This document shows positions 38,379 through 49,247 of a DNA stretch of 64,000 nucleotides, piece after piece. The first letter of the stretch is position 1; every line of letters begins with the position of its first letter. The position numbers were made by a program, and so were the translations under genes. Below the pieces are notes generated by a model that was not told the origin of the DNA, searched no databases, and worked only from the letters and a program-made list of their open reading frames with translations. The stretch spans positions 776,365-840,364 of the forward strand of contig CM007346.1 of the NCBI GenBank assembly GCA_000333855.2, given 5' to 3'. This stretch comes from Endotrypanum monterogeii. Taxonomy: Eukaryota; Euglenozoa; Kinetoplastea; Trypanosomatida; Trypanosomatidae.

Positions 38379-38416
38379 ATATACACACATATATATATAT
38401 ATATGTGTGTGTATAT
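38379..38416. repeat. Near-palindromic CA/TA/TG microsatellite
   Basis: ATATACACAC, then (AT)n, then GTGTGTGTATAT: the two flanks are reverse complements apart from one repeat unit, so the tract can form a hairpin or cruciform. Confidence 0.9.
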
Positions 38417-39743
38417 GTATACCGCTTCTCTCGTTCCCCCCCTCCCCCGAGTACGGATCTCCTCTCCATATCTCAATGATTAACTGCAGTTTCGTATCAC
38501 CGTCGGTGGATCTTTGTGTTTCTCTCTGTGTATGTGTATGTGTGTAGGTGTATGTGTGTGTGTGGCCGAGGGGAGTCACTAGTTTTCTGCCCCCTCCCCA
38601 CTCTTTCTTCCTCCGTACTTATTATAATCTTGATTTTTCTTTTTGTAATATGCTGCGATTGGCCGCATCGCTCGAGCTGTTTCCATGCACCCAACAGTCG
38701 TTTTTTTTCTCTCGCAATTACACCCCCCCCCTTGAATGCCGACATCCTCCCGGAGACTTTCCGGTGCGCGGGCATTTATCATCACTAGGGCCATGTGTTC
38801 GCGGATACCCACGGGGGTATACCTTTGACACACCTCGGTGTGTTTGTTTGTCTTGCGAACTGCTATCTCCATGTCTCCTCTTCCTCCGCTACCCGCCCAC
38901 CCACATGTTCTCCATTTTAACCCCTCCACGCTTTTTCACTTGCTCATGCCTCATCATTCGCCTTCGAGACAGTCGCGCTCACCCATCAATTATTTCGTTG
39001 TCAAAAGGTGTCTTTGCAAAAGCTGCCTCCCTTTTGTGTGTAGCTGTATGCTGTGTTACTGTGTGAAGGACGTCAACACGCATTCTTTGTTTTTTTTTTT
39101 CGGGAGGGGGGAAGAGGGAGTTGTGCATTTCACTTTTATATCTCTTTTTTTTTTTTGCGTTTCTGTGTGTAGTGTGCGCATCTACTAAAGTAACAGGGGA
39201 AGAGAAGCGTCGAGTAAACAAACAAAAAACAAAGCAAGTGTCGGCACATCGACTCTGTTTTATATGTCACCTCTCTAGACCTCTCTGCACCCCACTATCC
39301 GGACACCCCCCCACCCCACACACACACAGAGATGCGGGCAATTGTGCTTCAAGAGCCGATTCGCCTCCTACTATCCCGTCCAAAAAATAATAATAATAAG
39401 AATAATAGCCTTGAACTAAGCCGTATCTTAGCTCCGGCATCTATCCATTCTGACGACGGCGCCTTTTGTTTTATCTCTTCTCCGTGGTGTGCACTGTTGC
39501 TATCTCGTGTATCCTCCTTCTCTTTCCCCTTCTCTTCTTTCTCCTCCACAGCCAGGCTCAGCACCACTCCCAGAAAAAACTGCGGCGAAAACACAACAGC
39601 AACAGGTGCATCCCTACACTTTGTGCAGTTCAACAAAGCAAAATTCGATTCTAGCTACGTACATAGGTGCAGTTGCTGACGTGCACTCTGCACCCCACCC
39701 CGGCCCGCCCTCTTTCCCTCCTTGCCCTCTCCTTCTCCCATAA

Positions 39744-39746
<3 letters not shown>

Positions 39747-39778
<32 letters not shown>
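39747..39778. repeat. (TA)n microsatellite
   Basis: TA run of about 15 units. Confidence 0.95.
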
Positions 39779-39782
<4 letters not shown>

Positions 39783-41041
39783 CAGAAGCGCCACCGCACT
39801 CAGCCATCAGCCCCTGGCGTGTGTAGGTGTGTGCGTGCGTATGTGCGCTGCTTTCCCACGTGTGCTCAGTCATCTAACGTGTTACCTGGGTCTTGTTTAG
39901 TTTCCTGTTTATTTTTTTCAATTTTTTTTGTGGGTGTATTCTTTCGGTTTGGAGAGGAATCTTTGTCTGAGAAACGACCGAGTACGTGAATAGCACAGTT
40001 GGCGAGCGAGGGTGTTGCGACAGGAAGGGAATATACGTGTATATATATACGTATATATATATTTATATGTTTACATAGGGAGAGAGTAGTCATTCGGCGC
40101 TCACTCTCCCTCCCGAATTGTTCCTTTCTTTCGTTCGTAACGAGTTGCCTTTCTGTAATTTTTTCTTTCTTACAACTCGCCCCCTTATCTGTTTCCTCGG
40201 TCGGCATTAGTGGAGAGCAGAAAAGTAGGTGTGGGCTTTTAGTCTCTGTCGTCTTTTTTTTTTTACTTGACCCCGATCATAAGCACCGCAACAACCACCC
40301 CCCCCCCCGTCGCACGCACGCACACATCATCATTTTTCTTCACTCCGTGCAAGGGATCGCTATTGATACGCTCGAGACGGCACACCCGTCGCTACAGTGT
40401 AAGAAGAAAACACACAAAAATATATTTTTTTCGTACGATTTTTTCATCTCGGCAACTCACGTGTGGGTGTGACATCTTACACTATTTGTTTGCTTTTGTG
40501 CTTGCCCTCATCTATCTTTTTCTCCCTCCACGCGTAGGAGAGAGGAGTGACGCCACTTGAACGTCTGTGTTGCGTATCTGTCAGTGCGCACAGCAATACT
40601 TCAAGAGGGGGAAAATAAGGTGAAGTGGTGGTTCTGCTGCGGCATATCTTCCTCACCCCCGCAGCCTCCCTCTCTTTCATTCCGTCCTCTTCGTCTCCAT
40701 TTGTTTATCTCCTACCCCTCCCCTCGTCTTACCGGCGGGTGGACCAGCAAGTGAGGGCCGGGGTTGTGGTGGAGAAAAAAAAACGTTGGAGTGGTACAGG
40801 GCATTTTTTTCCTGCTCCTTTTCGTTTTTCGTTTGCCTCAATTTTTTTGTTCTTGATCCAATCTTTTGTCAGTGCTGGTCTTCGTGTTCTTTTTTTTTTC
40901 TCCTTTTATCAGGTTCGCCTTTCCAATCCACCCCCACTCTCTCCTGAGCCATCGCACGACCCGTTCTTTTCCACCTCACCACACAACACTCTCCCCCCTC
41001 CCCCTCCCTCACCTCCGCACTCTTTCCTTACACGTGTGCCT

Positions 41042-41059
41042 GCACACACACATATATAT

Positions 41060-41093
<34 letters not shown>

Positions 41094-41094
41094 G
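41042..41094. repeat. Compound (CA)n(TA)n microsatellite
   Basis: Short CA run followed by two TA runs separated by AAA. Confidence 0.95.
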
Positions 41095-41194
41095 GTTTTC
41101 TTCAGTTCATTTCCTCTTGTGTGTCTTACCATTACCCGCTCCCCGGCATATACATACCGCTAGCTCAAAATAAAAAAAGTCTGCTTGTGTAGTT

Positions 41195-41217
41195 GTATAT
41201 ATATATATATATATATT
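41195..41217. repeat. (TA)n microsatellite
   Basis: TA run of about 11 units. Confidence 0.95.
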
Positions 41218-41317
41218 TGTTTACGCTTCTTTGTGCGTGTGTATAAATGCAGATAAATACTAATGTATATGTGAATATCTGCACACACACACATATATAG
41301 CAGTTTCTTAAAAATTT

Positions 41318-41496
41318 TCTATTTTTCACCCCTCCCCCCGCCTCCGACTTTCCCCTTACGATCGTCCACACCGACGACTCTCGCGCTGGTATACACATCG
41401 TTTCTGGCCCTTCTCTTTCTCGCTCCCCCTTCCCCCCATCCCGCTCCCCCCTCCCCCCCCATCCCGCTCTCCCCTCCCCCCCATCCCGCCGGCCAG
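41318..41496 (+). promoter_or_regulatory. Very long polypyrimidine region with trans-splice acceptor
   Basis: About 170 nt rich in C and T ends in GGCCAG (AG at 41495-41496), 35 nt before the ATG at 41532. The last 60 nt are a C-rich minisatellite. Role inferred. Confidence 0.6.
41430..41490. repeat. C-rich minisatellite (about 2.5 units of 22-23 bp)
   Basis: Units of the form CCCATCCCGCTCCCCCCTCC are repeated in tandem with one-base differences, directly in front of the trans-splice AG. Confidence 0.8.
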
Positions 41497-41531
41497 TTGT
41501 GATAGAGCAAAGAAGCTGGACGACTGTGGTG

Positions 41532-44500
41532 ATGCTCTTCAACTCGAGTGCAGAGGACGCGCTTTATCCGCGCCATAGCAAACACTTTTGCCTTGACGTC
41601 GCTGTGGATACACAGAACTCCACCTCTTCTGCTCAGAGCTCCTTGCAGCATCAAAATGATGCACTGGATGGGTCCGGCAGAACTCACGTCCACATTGCCA
41701 ATGACGCTGCTAGCCACCTCTCGCACAAGAGGGACATGCTTTCGAACCAGTCTGAACTGCACCGCAACTCCTTGCATGTCCACACGCGCCGTGACGGTGC
41801 CGCCACACCCGCAGGAAGCACGCTGCACCTGCCGGCCACGACTCGTCGCTTCAACCCGTCGTTGTGTGTGGCGGGTAGCAGTGCATGGGAGCGTGCTGAT
41901 TATCTCCCGCGCACGTATCGGGCATCGTCGGCTGCAGCGTCGCTAGCATCCGTAACCCACGGTACTACTCTCTACAGGTCTCATGAACACACACCCACCT
42001 ACGACACCTCTGACAACTTGCATCCCAAACGTACAAACAGCCACCGGGCCAACGATTCGAACGCTACTCGTGCATGCGGGTCGACAACGACACCAACACC
42101 GACACTTTCGATGTCACCGACTGTCGAGGCATCCTTTGGCACCCCCGCACCTCACGGGCTCTCCGGTGCCACGCGCTCTACACCCCCGGAAACGTCAGCC
42201 ACCACAAGCAGCCTGCTCGATCGCGCTTCTTCAGCGGCGTGTAAGTCAAATGCATACGGTGTCAATAGTGACGGGCGGGGACCGCCTTTACCGCCTTCGG
42301 CTCTGCACTCAGCCCGCGTGTTCGACCATCACTCACAGACACGAACGAGACATAGATTTCGAACATCTGGCCCCACCCCCACCCCCACCGCCACCGCCAC
42401 CCCAAATCATACACCGGCCTGTTCCTCGCCAGAGGAATCGGACGGGGCAAAGTGGAGTGCAGGCACGAGCAGCGGCATTGGGGAAACACTATCAACATTG
42501 CTGCAGCGAGCACGACTCTGCTTGCAGTCGTCCTCATCAGTGACACACAGTCGCACCGCGGCTGCGCCATCGGAGCTGGACAACGCAAAGTACACGATAA
42601 AGTCCACCACACTCGCCCGCTCGCCGCGCTGGTCCCCAGACGCAAGTCCGCTGTTGGAGAGAGAGGAAAAAAGTGGCACCGTCAGGTCGCCGAAAAAGAT
42701 GCACGTAGACAGCCTCTCATCTACTGACACAGAAAAGCATCCCTTGAAATGCGAGGCAGGCGCACTGGCACTCGATAACGATCAAGGTGCATCAGCGTGG
42801 TGGACTGTGGACATAGTCATCGCCATCCCTCCAAGCAAATGCGACTCAGTCTACGGTGAGGCCTCAGCGGTGGGAGTTACGACACTGATGCAATCGGCAA
42901 CGGACATGCCCGCACACCGGTCGACACAGTGCCGGGCCCCGGTACTACCGGGCGATGTCTCACCTGCTGAAGCATGGGAGCTAACACAGTCTTTTCTTCG
43001 CAGTATCGCTCTCACATCTGTCGGCACTAACTCACCTCCGTGTGTGCCTGAGGGGTACTTCTACTTCGATACTGACTTCAATCAGTACGTGCAGCTGTCA
43101 GCAGACACACTATCGCTGGCGAGCCCGCTGCTCCGCATCGTGATGGTGCCGACATCCATCAGCTTCGCTGAGGTGAAAGAGCTTTATCCATGCTCCACAG
43201 ATGCGTCAGAGACGACAGTGGTCGATGCGCAGGAAAATGTTGTTCCCTGTGAACGCTCTGTCGCGTATTCCCGCCGCCTGTCCGCGAGTGCCTCACCGCC
43301 ATCTGACAATGATGGCATGAATACGCATCATCTCGGGTACGACAGCAACGAGCGGGGTGCAAAAGTCGCTGCCCCTCGTCCACCGGGCGGGCGCCGCTCC
43401 TCGACGTCGCGTCATGCATTACACCCGTTACAGCCATTTTTTGCTACAGGCAGCAGCCACTATGTCAATCCCTTTGAAGAAAGGTTTTGCTGCCCACAGC
43501 ACTCGCCCAGCGCTCGCGACGCGCCAGCGACGCCACCCGATGAGCAGCGGCACCGCGCAACCCCGAGCACCATTCCAGGCGACCATGGCCTTTCCAAGCG
43601 AGATGGTGTGACGGCAGAGAATTTGCTGAGTTGGACAAACTCTGCGGCGGTGGCCACCGTCGCAAAAGAGAGGAATGATTTCCCAGTGTCCTCACACCCT
43701 GCTGCTGACCCTGCCCGTGAGGCCGCGCCTCAGTCGGCATCCTCGACACCGCGCATAGGTCACACGGACTCCTGTGACGCCAACGATGATTTCCCTGCAC
43801 GGAGGGCGTCACGAAATGCCCATGATAACCAAGACAGCGAGGGCAGTATGAACTTCACTGATAACCCCGAGTTCGTCCAAAACATGGAAGCAAGGGAGGT
43901 CCCCAAAACGACTGCTGTGCGCGTTGGCAGGGCCCCAGACCAGAGGGCTCGTTTGAAGCGCGAAGGCAGCAGCAGCAACAGCAGCAGCAACAATACCGAC
44001 AGCACCCACCGTGTCGATTACTTTTCTAGCGCCCCTCCACCTTTGAAGCTGGTGGGGCACCAGCTATCAAGCCGCCCATCTATGCATGGGCCACCCTCCC
44101 AGCTGGGAGACGCTCATGGAGCACCCCCAAAGCGCGTACGAACGGTTCAAACGCACGGGGTCAGACATATCAATGTTGCGGAGGCAGAGGAGACGCTTTC
44201 TTCACCGCCCCCTACCACCTCCCCTTTGCCGCAGCCACAGCAGCGACGATTCTTTGACGACCCCGTCCTGCAGCGCCGCTTCGCAGCTCCAGTCAGGCAG
44301 AAGAAACCCCCCTTTTCCCGCTCCGCGTGGAGCTCAGAAAGTATTGTTGGTGGTCATCACAAGTTCTACACGCCATCCCCACCGCCCACGGTATCGGAAT
44401 CGCCAGTGCCACCGTCAACCGCGTTCATCCATGGGGCCTACAGGCCTGCGGTGCATCCGTATTTTGATCCTTCTGTGACGACCACATCTGTGAAAGAGGG

Positions 44501-47405
44501 TCATGAGCTGCAGCATGACCCTCTCACGGAGCTGCTGCAAAGATCTGCCCAGGCGCGGCACAAGGCACAAGGCACGGAGTCATACTTCCATCAGCCATCA
44601 CGAGCCCCTAACAGTGAGGCGGCGACCACTGCCACACCCGTGAGAGTAGAGACGTGTACAGGGCCTCATGTCACCCACGCGGCCGCAGATGCCGATGTCA
44701 CCTCTGCTGTTGCTGGTTTCACGGCTACTCTGACCTCTGATTTACATCGACCTGCTCCGTCATCGTTCAGCTTGGTGTCTTGCAGCACGCCATCCTCTAT
44801 GCCAAAGGACGCAGCCCCCCGAGATGCGACGCAGGCTGCCTCAGATTTCTTTGAGAGAAATGGTGACGACTTTCTGGGGCACTTGGCTGTCACAAGGGCA
44901 ACAACGACCTCCGGGGCCAATGGATATTTGTCGGACCCTGCAACCAAGGAACAGAATCAGGTTGCGGCTCCTAGTAGAGAGGATAATATGTATTCGATAA
45001 AGGGATCGCCAGGACACACAAGTTTGAAGCTCTCCACTCCCCCTAAACACCTCGAAAGGGAGGAGTGCGACGGCCCACATGCGAGCGAATCCGCTGCTAC
45101 ACACGATGAAAGCAACGACTGTCATCGCAGCAACTCCCATGACCACGTTGCCTCCGATGATAGGCGTTTCGCTAAGGCCGAGGGCCAGGACAAGATCTTC
45201 CCCGTCGACACTGAAGTTGCTGAAGTTGAGAACGCGTGCGAGGGAGCTGACCACACACACGAGGCGGAGATGCGCTCAAAGGTGTCGTCGGACTGGGCGA
45301 CAACAATTTCGCGTACGGAGTCTCCGCCTGGTGGTATGCAACTCCCAAGTGATGGTGCCGTGGAGTTCCGAGCAGAAAAGTGTCGCGAAAGCTTCAATGT
45401 GAACAACGTGGACGATATGAAGGTCGCCTCCGCGAATGAGAACTCAAGTTGTGTGAACAATGATCACGCAGCATCTCCAGCAACAGTGGACATCATGCCC
45501 GCCGAAGCTGGAAACGATGAGGTGCTGACGGCTATACAAAAGGACGAGCGACGGGAAGGTAATCAGACCGAGCTGCATAGTGTCGTGAAGCCTGAGGTCG
45601 AGGTTGTAGGGGAAGGATTTAACGGGGAGCTATGTAATGTTGCTGGTGGCGGTAGAGTGGCTGCGGTGACACCACAGCCCTCCCACTCGGCAGAATCAAA
45701 GGGTTTCACGGCGACATTAGAGACCACCCCTTTCCGAGCGATTGCAGCCTCGGACACGCAGCAACCGGAGACACACAGCACGGCACTGCAACCGCAGTCC
45801 CCGGAGTACAGGGAGAAAGATCCGTCCGCCAATGCTGTCGCGATAGGGATAGTGCCTAAGGGTAGCTCGGATATGGGGGAGACCTCTCCAGTTGTTGACG
45901 AAGGTGGTCAGTCACAAATCCTTTTGATGGCGGCGGAAGAAGATCTCCTTCCCGAGTCCGCGATTCCGGGGGCAGGTAGGGGTGAAATTGAGGACCCAAA
46001 TGTGTCGGGACACGCGCTACACATCAACTGCGTGCCGTCCGCAGTCGAAGTCAGAGGCTTTCACGGGCGATCGGGGGTATCAACATCGGGCGATAGCGCG
46101 TTTGGTGGCACCGATGACCTCAGCACGAACGCAAAGGTCGAATCTGAGAAAGAACCAGATGAGGAACTTCGCAGCGGCGTCTCCGAGCCTGCGACTCTCC
46201 TGACGACCAAAACAAGTCTGTGCAGCCCCCTTCCTCCCATGAACTCACCAACGCTGATCCACCAGAGCGGTGTGCTCAATCACACTACCGACCCTGAAGG
46301 GCGCCTCCTGTCGACGGTGCAACGCGAAACGCCCGTCGCTAACGGTGACGCCTATACAGGCGATACGCACGTGACTTATTCTTCCAATCACGAAGAAAAT
46401 GAATCTGCGGCCACCATCTCGACGGCTTTAGGCAATGCAACCCTGATAAATCAGTACAGAACTCACAGCGGTGCGTCTGAGCACCCTCATGCCGGTAATA
46501 CTCATATCGTGTTGTCTGCCGTCGCGGACGCTCCGACACCTAAAGGAGATGTCACCTTTTCTTGGACATCGGGGACCCCGTCCCCTACGACGTCGCCCCC
46601 CGTCTCGTCGCCCAAACCCCCTCTTTCGTCAAGCATTGCGGGCATAGGTGGTGATAGTGATTCGCTCACGAGGATTATTCAAAGTTCAGCGAGGCTCGGC
46701 GACACCGCTGATGAAGAGCAACGCGCAACACCGCGCCGCAGCGCCGAAGTCGAGATGCCCAACGTCGTACCTTCGCAACTTGAAGTGTCTAGCGCTGATG
46801 CCGGTAACAGCGCCGCCATGCCCAAGACCCCGGCGACCTCCATGAACTCGCATCGTGCTGCGCTTAATGCTTCGCAGCTCTCGCCGCCGCAGTTTCATGT
46901 GCCCACGACCACACCGCCACAGCCGACCTCTCAGTCACGGGCTCCGCTGTTGCCTGCACCACTGCTGCCGCCGCACCAGCCATGTGACGACGTAGCCATG
47001 ACAAGAACGATCGTGCTTCTGGGTTTTCCTGGCTCTGCGTGGGAGTTTATTATGATGCACTACTATGAGCGCATGCATGAAGCATTCACCCACGACTCCG
47101 CTGTCGCGGCCAATGTACCGGTGTCTGCAATCCAAGACGTGCGCTACAACAAGGGTGGCCTCACGGTTGATCTGTATGTGGTGCATCCAGTGAGTCAGAG
47201 CGAGGCTTCTATTCGTGAGCAGATGTCCAGCTACTCGTATCCGACCCTCTGGGCCCTCTATGAGGCCAAGAAGCGCGAGCGCAGGCAACTCCTGCGTGAT
47301 CAAGGGACGAGTGTAGCGAGTGGAATGTCGGGAAAGAGTCTGCAGCAGGCACCGTCCACACTGGCGCTTTCGTCGCAGGAGGAGGTAAGCTGGACAGGCT
47401 CATAG
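41532..47405 (+). CDS. Large, mostly disordered protein (1957 aa) with two compact domains
   Basis: Most of the protein is Ser/Thr/Pro/His-rich and probably disordered. Two segments look folded. The first (about 423-545) has hydrophobic strands, a helix around AEAWELTQSFLRSI, and YFYFDTDFNQYVQL followed by LLRIVMVP; this arrangement (an x-Y-D-x-x-x-x-Y/W-V-x-L segment, then a terminal strand) recalls the ubiquitin-like N-terminal domain of trypanosome BILBO1, a flagellar-pocket-collar protein. The second is C-terminal (about 1824-1920): TIVLLGFPGSAWEFIM, a helix with AFTHDSAV, then GGLTVDLYVVHP and LWALYEAKKRER, a pattern I associate with small domains of trypanosomatid flagellar or cytoskeletal proteins. 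Both assignments are impressions, not searches. First ATG 41532, 35 nt after a strong acceptor; the frame is open upstream only to a GTG. Function unknown. Confidence 0.85.
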   Translation: MLFNSSAEDALYPRHSKHFCLDVAVDTQNSTSSAQSSLQHQNDALDGSGRTHVHIANDAASHLSHKRDMLSNQSELHRNSLHVHTRRDGAATPAGSTLHLPATTRRFNPSLCVAGSSAWERADYLPRTYRASSAAASLASVTHGTTLYRSHEHTPTYDTSDNLHPKRTNSHRANDSNATRACGSTTTPTPTLSMSPTVEASFGTPAPHGLSGATRSTPPETSATTSSLLDRASSAACKSNAYGVNSDGRGPPLPPSALHSARVFDHHSQTRTRHRFRTSGPTPTPTATATPNHTPACSSPEESDGAKWSAGTSSGIGETLSTLLQRARLCLQSSSSVTHSRTAAAPSELDNAKYTIKSTTLARSPRWSPDASPLLEREEKSGTVRSPKKMHVDSLSSTDTEKHPLKCEAGALALDNDQGASAWWTVDIVIAIPPSKCDSVYGEASAVGVTTLMQSATDMPAHRSTQCRAPVLPGDVSPAEAWELTQSFLRSIALTSVGTNSPPCVPEGYFYFDTDFNQYVQLSADTLSLASPLLRIVMVPTSISFAEVKELYPCSTDASETTVVDAQENVVPCERSVAYSRRLSASASPPSDNDGMNTHHLGYDSNERGAKVAAPRPPGGRRSSTSRHALHPLQPFFATGSSHYVNPFEERFCCPQHSPSARDAPATPPDEQRHRATPSTIPGDHGLSKRDGVTAENLLSWTNSAAVATVAKERNDFPVSSHPAADPAREAAPQSASSTPRIGHTDSCDANDDFPARRASRNAHDNQDSEGSMNFTDNPEFVQNMEAREVPKTTAVRVGRAPDQRARLKREGSSSNSSSNNTDSTHRVDYFSSAPPPLKLVGHQLSSRPSMHGPPSQLGDAHGAPPKRVRTVQTHGVRHINVAEAEETLSSPPPTTSPLPQPQQRRFFDDPVLQRRFAAPVRQKKPPFSRSAWSSESIVGGHHKFYTPSPPPTVSESPVPPSTAFIHGAYRPAVHPYFDPSVTTTSVKEGHELQHDPLTELLQRSAQARHKAQGTESYFHQPSRAPNSEAATTATPVRVETCTGPHVTHAAADADVTSAVAGFTATLTSDLHRPAPSSFSLVSCSTPSSMPKDAAPRDATQAASDFFERNGDDFLGHLAVTRATTTSGANGYLSDPATKEQNQVAAPSREDNMYSIKGSPGHTSLKLSTPPKHLEREECDGPHASESAATHDESNDCHRSNSHDHVASDDRRFAKAEGQDKIFPVDTEVAEVENACEGADHTHEAEMRSKVSSDWATTISRTESPPGGMQLPSDGAVEFRAEKCRESFNVNNVDDMKVASANENSSCVNNDHAASPATVDIMPAEAGNDEVLTAIQKDERREGNQTELHSVVKPEVEVVGEGFNGELCNVAGGGRVAAVTPQPSHSAESKGFTATLETTPFRAIAASDTQQPETHSTALQPQSPEYREKDPSANAVAIGIVPKGSSDMGETSPVVDEGGQSQILLMAAEEDLLPESAIPGAGRGEIEDPNVSGHALHINCVPSAVEVRGFHGRSGVSTSGDSAFGGTDDLSTNAKVESEKEPDEELRSGVSEPATLLTTKTSLCSPLPPMNSPTLIHQSGVLNHTTDPEGRLLSTVQRETPVANGDAYTGDTHVTYSSNHEENESAATISTALGNATLINQYRTHSGASEHPHAGNTHIVLSAVADAPTPKGDVTFSWTSGTPSPTTSPPVSSPKPPLSSSIAGIGGDSDSLTRIIQSSARLGDTADEEQRATPRRSAEVEMPNVVPSQLEVSSADAGNSAAMPKTPATSMNSHRAALNASQLSPPQFHVPTTTPPQPTSQSRAPLLPAPLLPPHQPCDDVAMTRTIVLLGFPGSAWEFIMMHYYERMHEAFTHDSAVAANVPVSAIQDVRYNKGGLTVDLYVVHPVSQSEASIREQMSSYSYPTLWALYEAKKRERRQLLRDQGTSVASGMSGKSLQQAPSTLALSSQEEVSWTGS

Positions 47406-47605
47406 CCTGTGCATGGCTCAGGTATGTATAGGTGCGGGTGTGGCCTCTCCTATTGGCTTGTCTCCTTCGAGGGCATATTTTATAACATGACGCATCGCGT
47501 TGAGCTTCTTTTCCATCTCCCACCCCGTCCTTCCGTTGCTCTTGACCTTCGCACACAAATCGTATTTTGAGATAAACTTTTATGTATACGCATACGCATA
47601 CACAC

Positions 47606-47610
<5 letters not shown>

Positions 47611-47645
<35 letters not shown>
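47611..47645. repeat. (TA)n microsatellite at gap edge
   Basis: TA run that stops at the N gap; its true length is unknown. Confidence 0.95.
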
Positions 47646-47868
47646 NNNNNNNNNNNNNNNNNNNNNNNNNNNNNNNNNNNNNNNNNNNNNNNNNNNNNNN
47701 NNNNNNNNNNNNNNNNNNNNNNNNNNNNNNNNNNNNNNNNNNNNNNNNNNNNNNNNNNNNNNNNNNNNNNNNNNNNNNNNNNNNNNNNNNNNNNNNNNNN
47801 NNNNNNNNNNNNNNNNNNNNNNNNNNNNNNNNNNNNNNNNNNNNNNNNNNNNNNNNNNNNNNNNNNNN
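47646..47868. other. Assembly gap (223 N)
   Basis: Run of N between a TA microsatellite and an ACGT-rich low-complexity block. Confidence 0.99.
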
Positions 47869-47968
47869 AACGTAAACTACGGTTAACGTTTACGTTTAGT
47901 AACGTTAAACGTTTAAACTTTAGTTAATTACGTTATACGTACGTACTACGTACTACACTACAACTATA

Positions 47969-48021
<53 letters not shown>
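47969..48021. repeat. Compound (TA)n(TG)n microsatellite
   Basis: TA run followed by a TG run, 100 bp after the gap. Confidence 0.95.
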
Positions 48022-48449
48022 CACACGTGCTTCGACTCTTGCCTCTCCAGGCTGTCTTACTGCGCACGCACACACACAAAATGATGAGCCACTCTAATTG
48101 GTTCGCGTAAAGTTGTCGTCGAGAGAAACGGAAAATATTACGCGGCACAGCGCCCTTCCCTCTCACAACGGTCGCCCACACGGTCATATACGTTTTTTTT
48201 TTGTCCCTCAATGATGTTGGCTTGCGTTTTTTGTCGTTATCGAAAGGCTCTGTAGGGTAAGGAACAGGTGAAGGGGAGGATGGGACACCATTGGTGCTGT
48301 CAACACTGCTGCTGAAGCGAGGTGTGGCGGCGCATGGAAACTGATGTGCTGGTGTCTTACTTGCAGAGGAATAATGCGAATACAGATGTGTCTTTGCTAG
48401 TGCAGGTAGACGAATGTGTGCGTACATAAACATGATGTATTCATTCATG

Positions 48450-48524
48450 TATATATATATATATATATGCATGTGCATAGACAAATGCCCGCACGTGTAG
48501 AGGTGTGTGTGTGTGTGTGTGTGC
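48450..48524. repeat. TA tract and TG tract
   Basis: A TA run at about 48450-48468 and a TG run at about 48503-48524, separated by unique sequence. Confidence 0.9.
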
Positions 48525-49154
48525 GTTGGGGTCTACCTTTACGGGATTGCAACCCTGGATAGTTTTGGTAGCAACGAGAGTGACTCTTGAGTATCCCATT
48601 TTTTTTTGTTTCTCAGAGCGTGTTTGTGTGCACGAAAGGAGAGGGAGCATGGGAAAGAGACGTTTTCTTTTCTGTTGACCTCCTGTCTCCCTGCATGGGT
48701 GCAAGTAGATGTGAGTAGGTGCGTAGATACGTCTCACTGTTTGTCCACCCCTCCCCCCCCCTCCCCCGCCTTGATGTATGTTTGAAATGTTTTTTTTTTT
48801 TTTGGCTCATTTGCTTTTTTCCCCTTTGAAGTAAGAGGGGAAGGGGGCATAACATATCAAGGTGACATCATACACTACAGCACATACACGAGGGAGGGTG
48901 CAACCTGGAAGATCACCTCCGCACCTTGGTCTCCTCGCCAGTCATCATCGAGTGTTTCCCGTCACGTAGTATATATTCCTTTACTACCCCGCTCTTCCAG
49001 AAAAAAAAAAAGGAGCATGCCAACGGGAGAGAGCAAGGAAGGCAGAAGATGAGATTTGGCGGGAGGGGTCGTGAACCGGGCGAGCGAGAGAGGGTCACCT
49101 CGGCGGGCGTGGACTCTCCAGGCAGTGAGATCTTCATAACCTAAAGCAGTTGAA

Positions 49155-49218
49155 TTGCTTTACCTTTTTTTTTTTCGCATCGCATCTACTTCGTTTCATT
49201 CCTCCCTCCGAATCCCAG
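49155..49218 (+). promoter_or_regulatory. Polypyrimidine tract with AG
   Basis: T-rich then C/T-rich sequence ends in ATCCCAG (AG at 49217-49218), 29 nt before the ATG at 49248. This is among the clearest acceptor-like signals in the window, yet only a 70-codon frame follows. Role inferred. Confidence 0.45.
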
Positions 49219-49247
49219 GGAATCTGGTGACTTAGCTGCGTAGCATC

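Larger units (their letters stand above)
38167..41317. other. Intergenic interval of about 3.3 kb
   Basis: No supported gene. Contains several compound CA/TA/TG microsatellites, poly-T, poly-C and poly-A runs, and pyrimidine-rich stretches. Frames in this interval are short or made of repeats. Confidence 0.65.
47406..49154. other. Intergenic interval with a large gap
   Basis: Contains a TA run leading into 223 N, an odd ACGT-rich block at 47869-47968, further TA/TG tracts and poly-T runs. No supported gene; a gene fragment inside the gap cannot be excluded. Confidence 0.6.
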
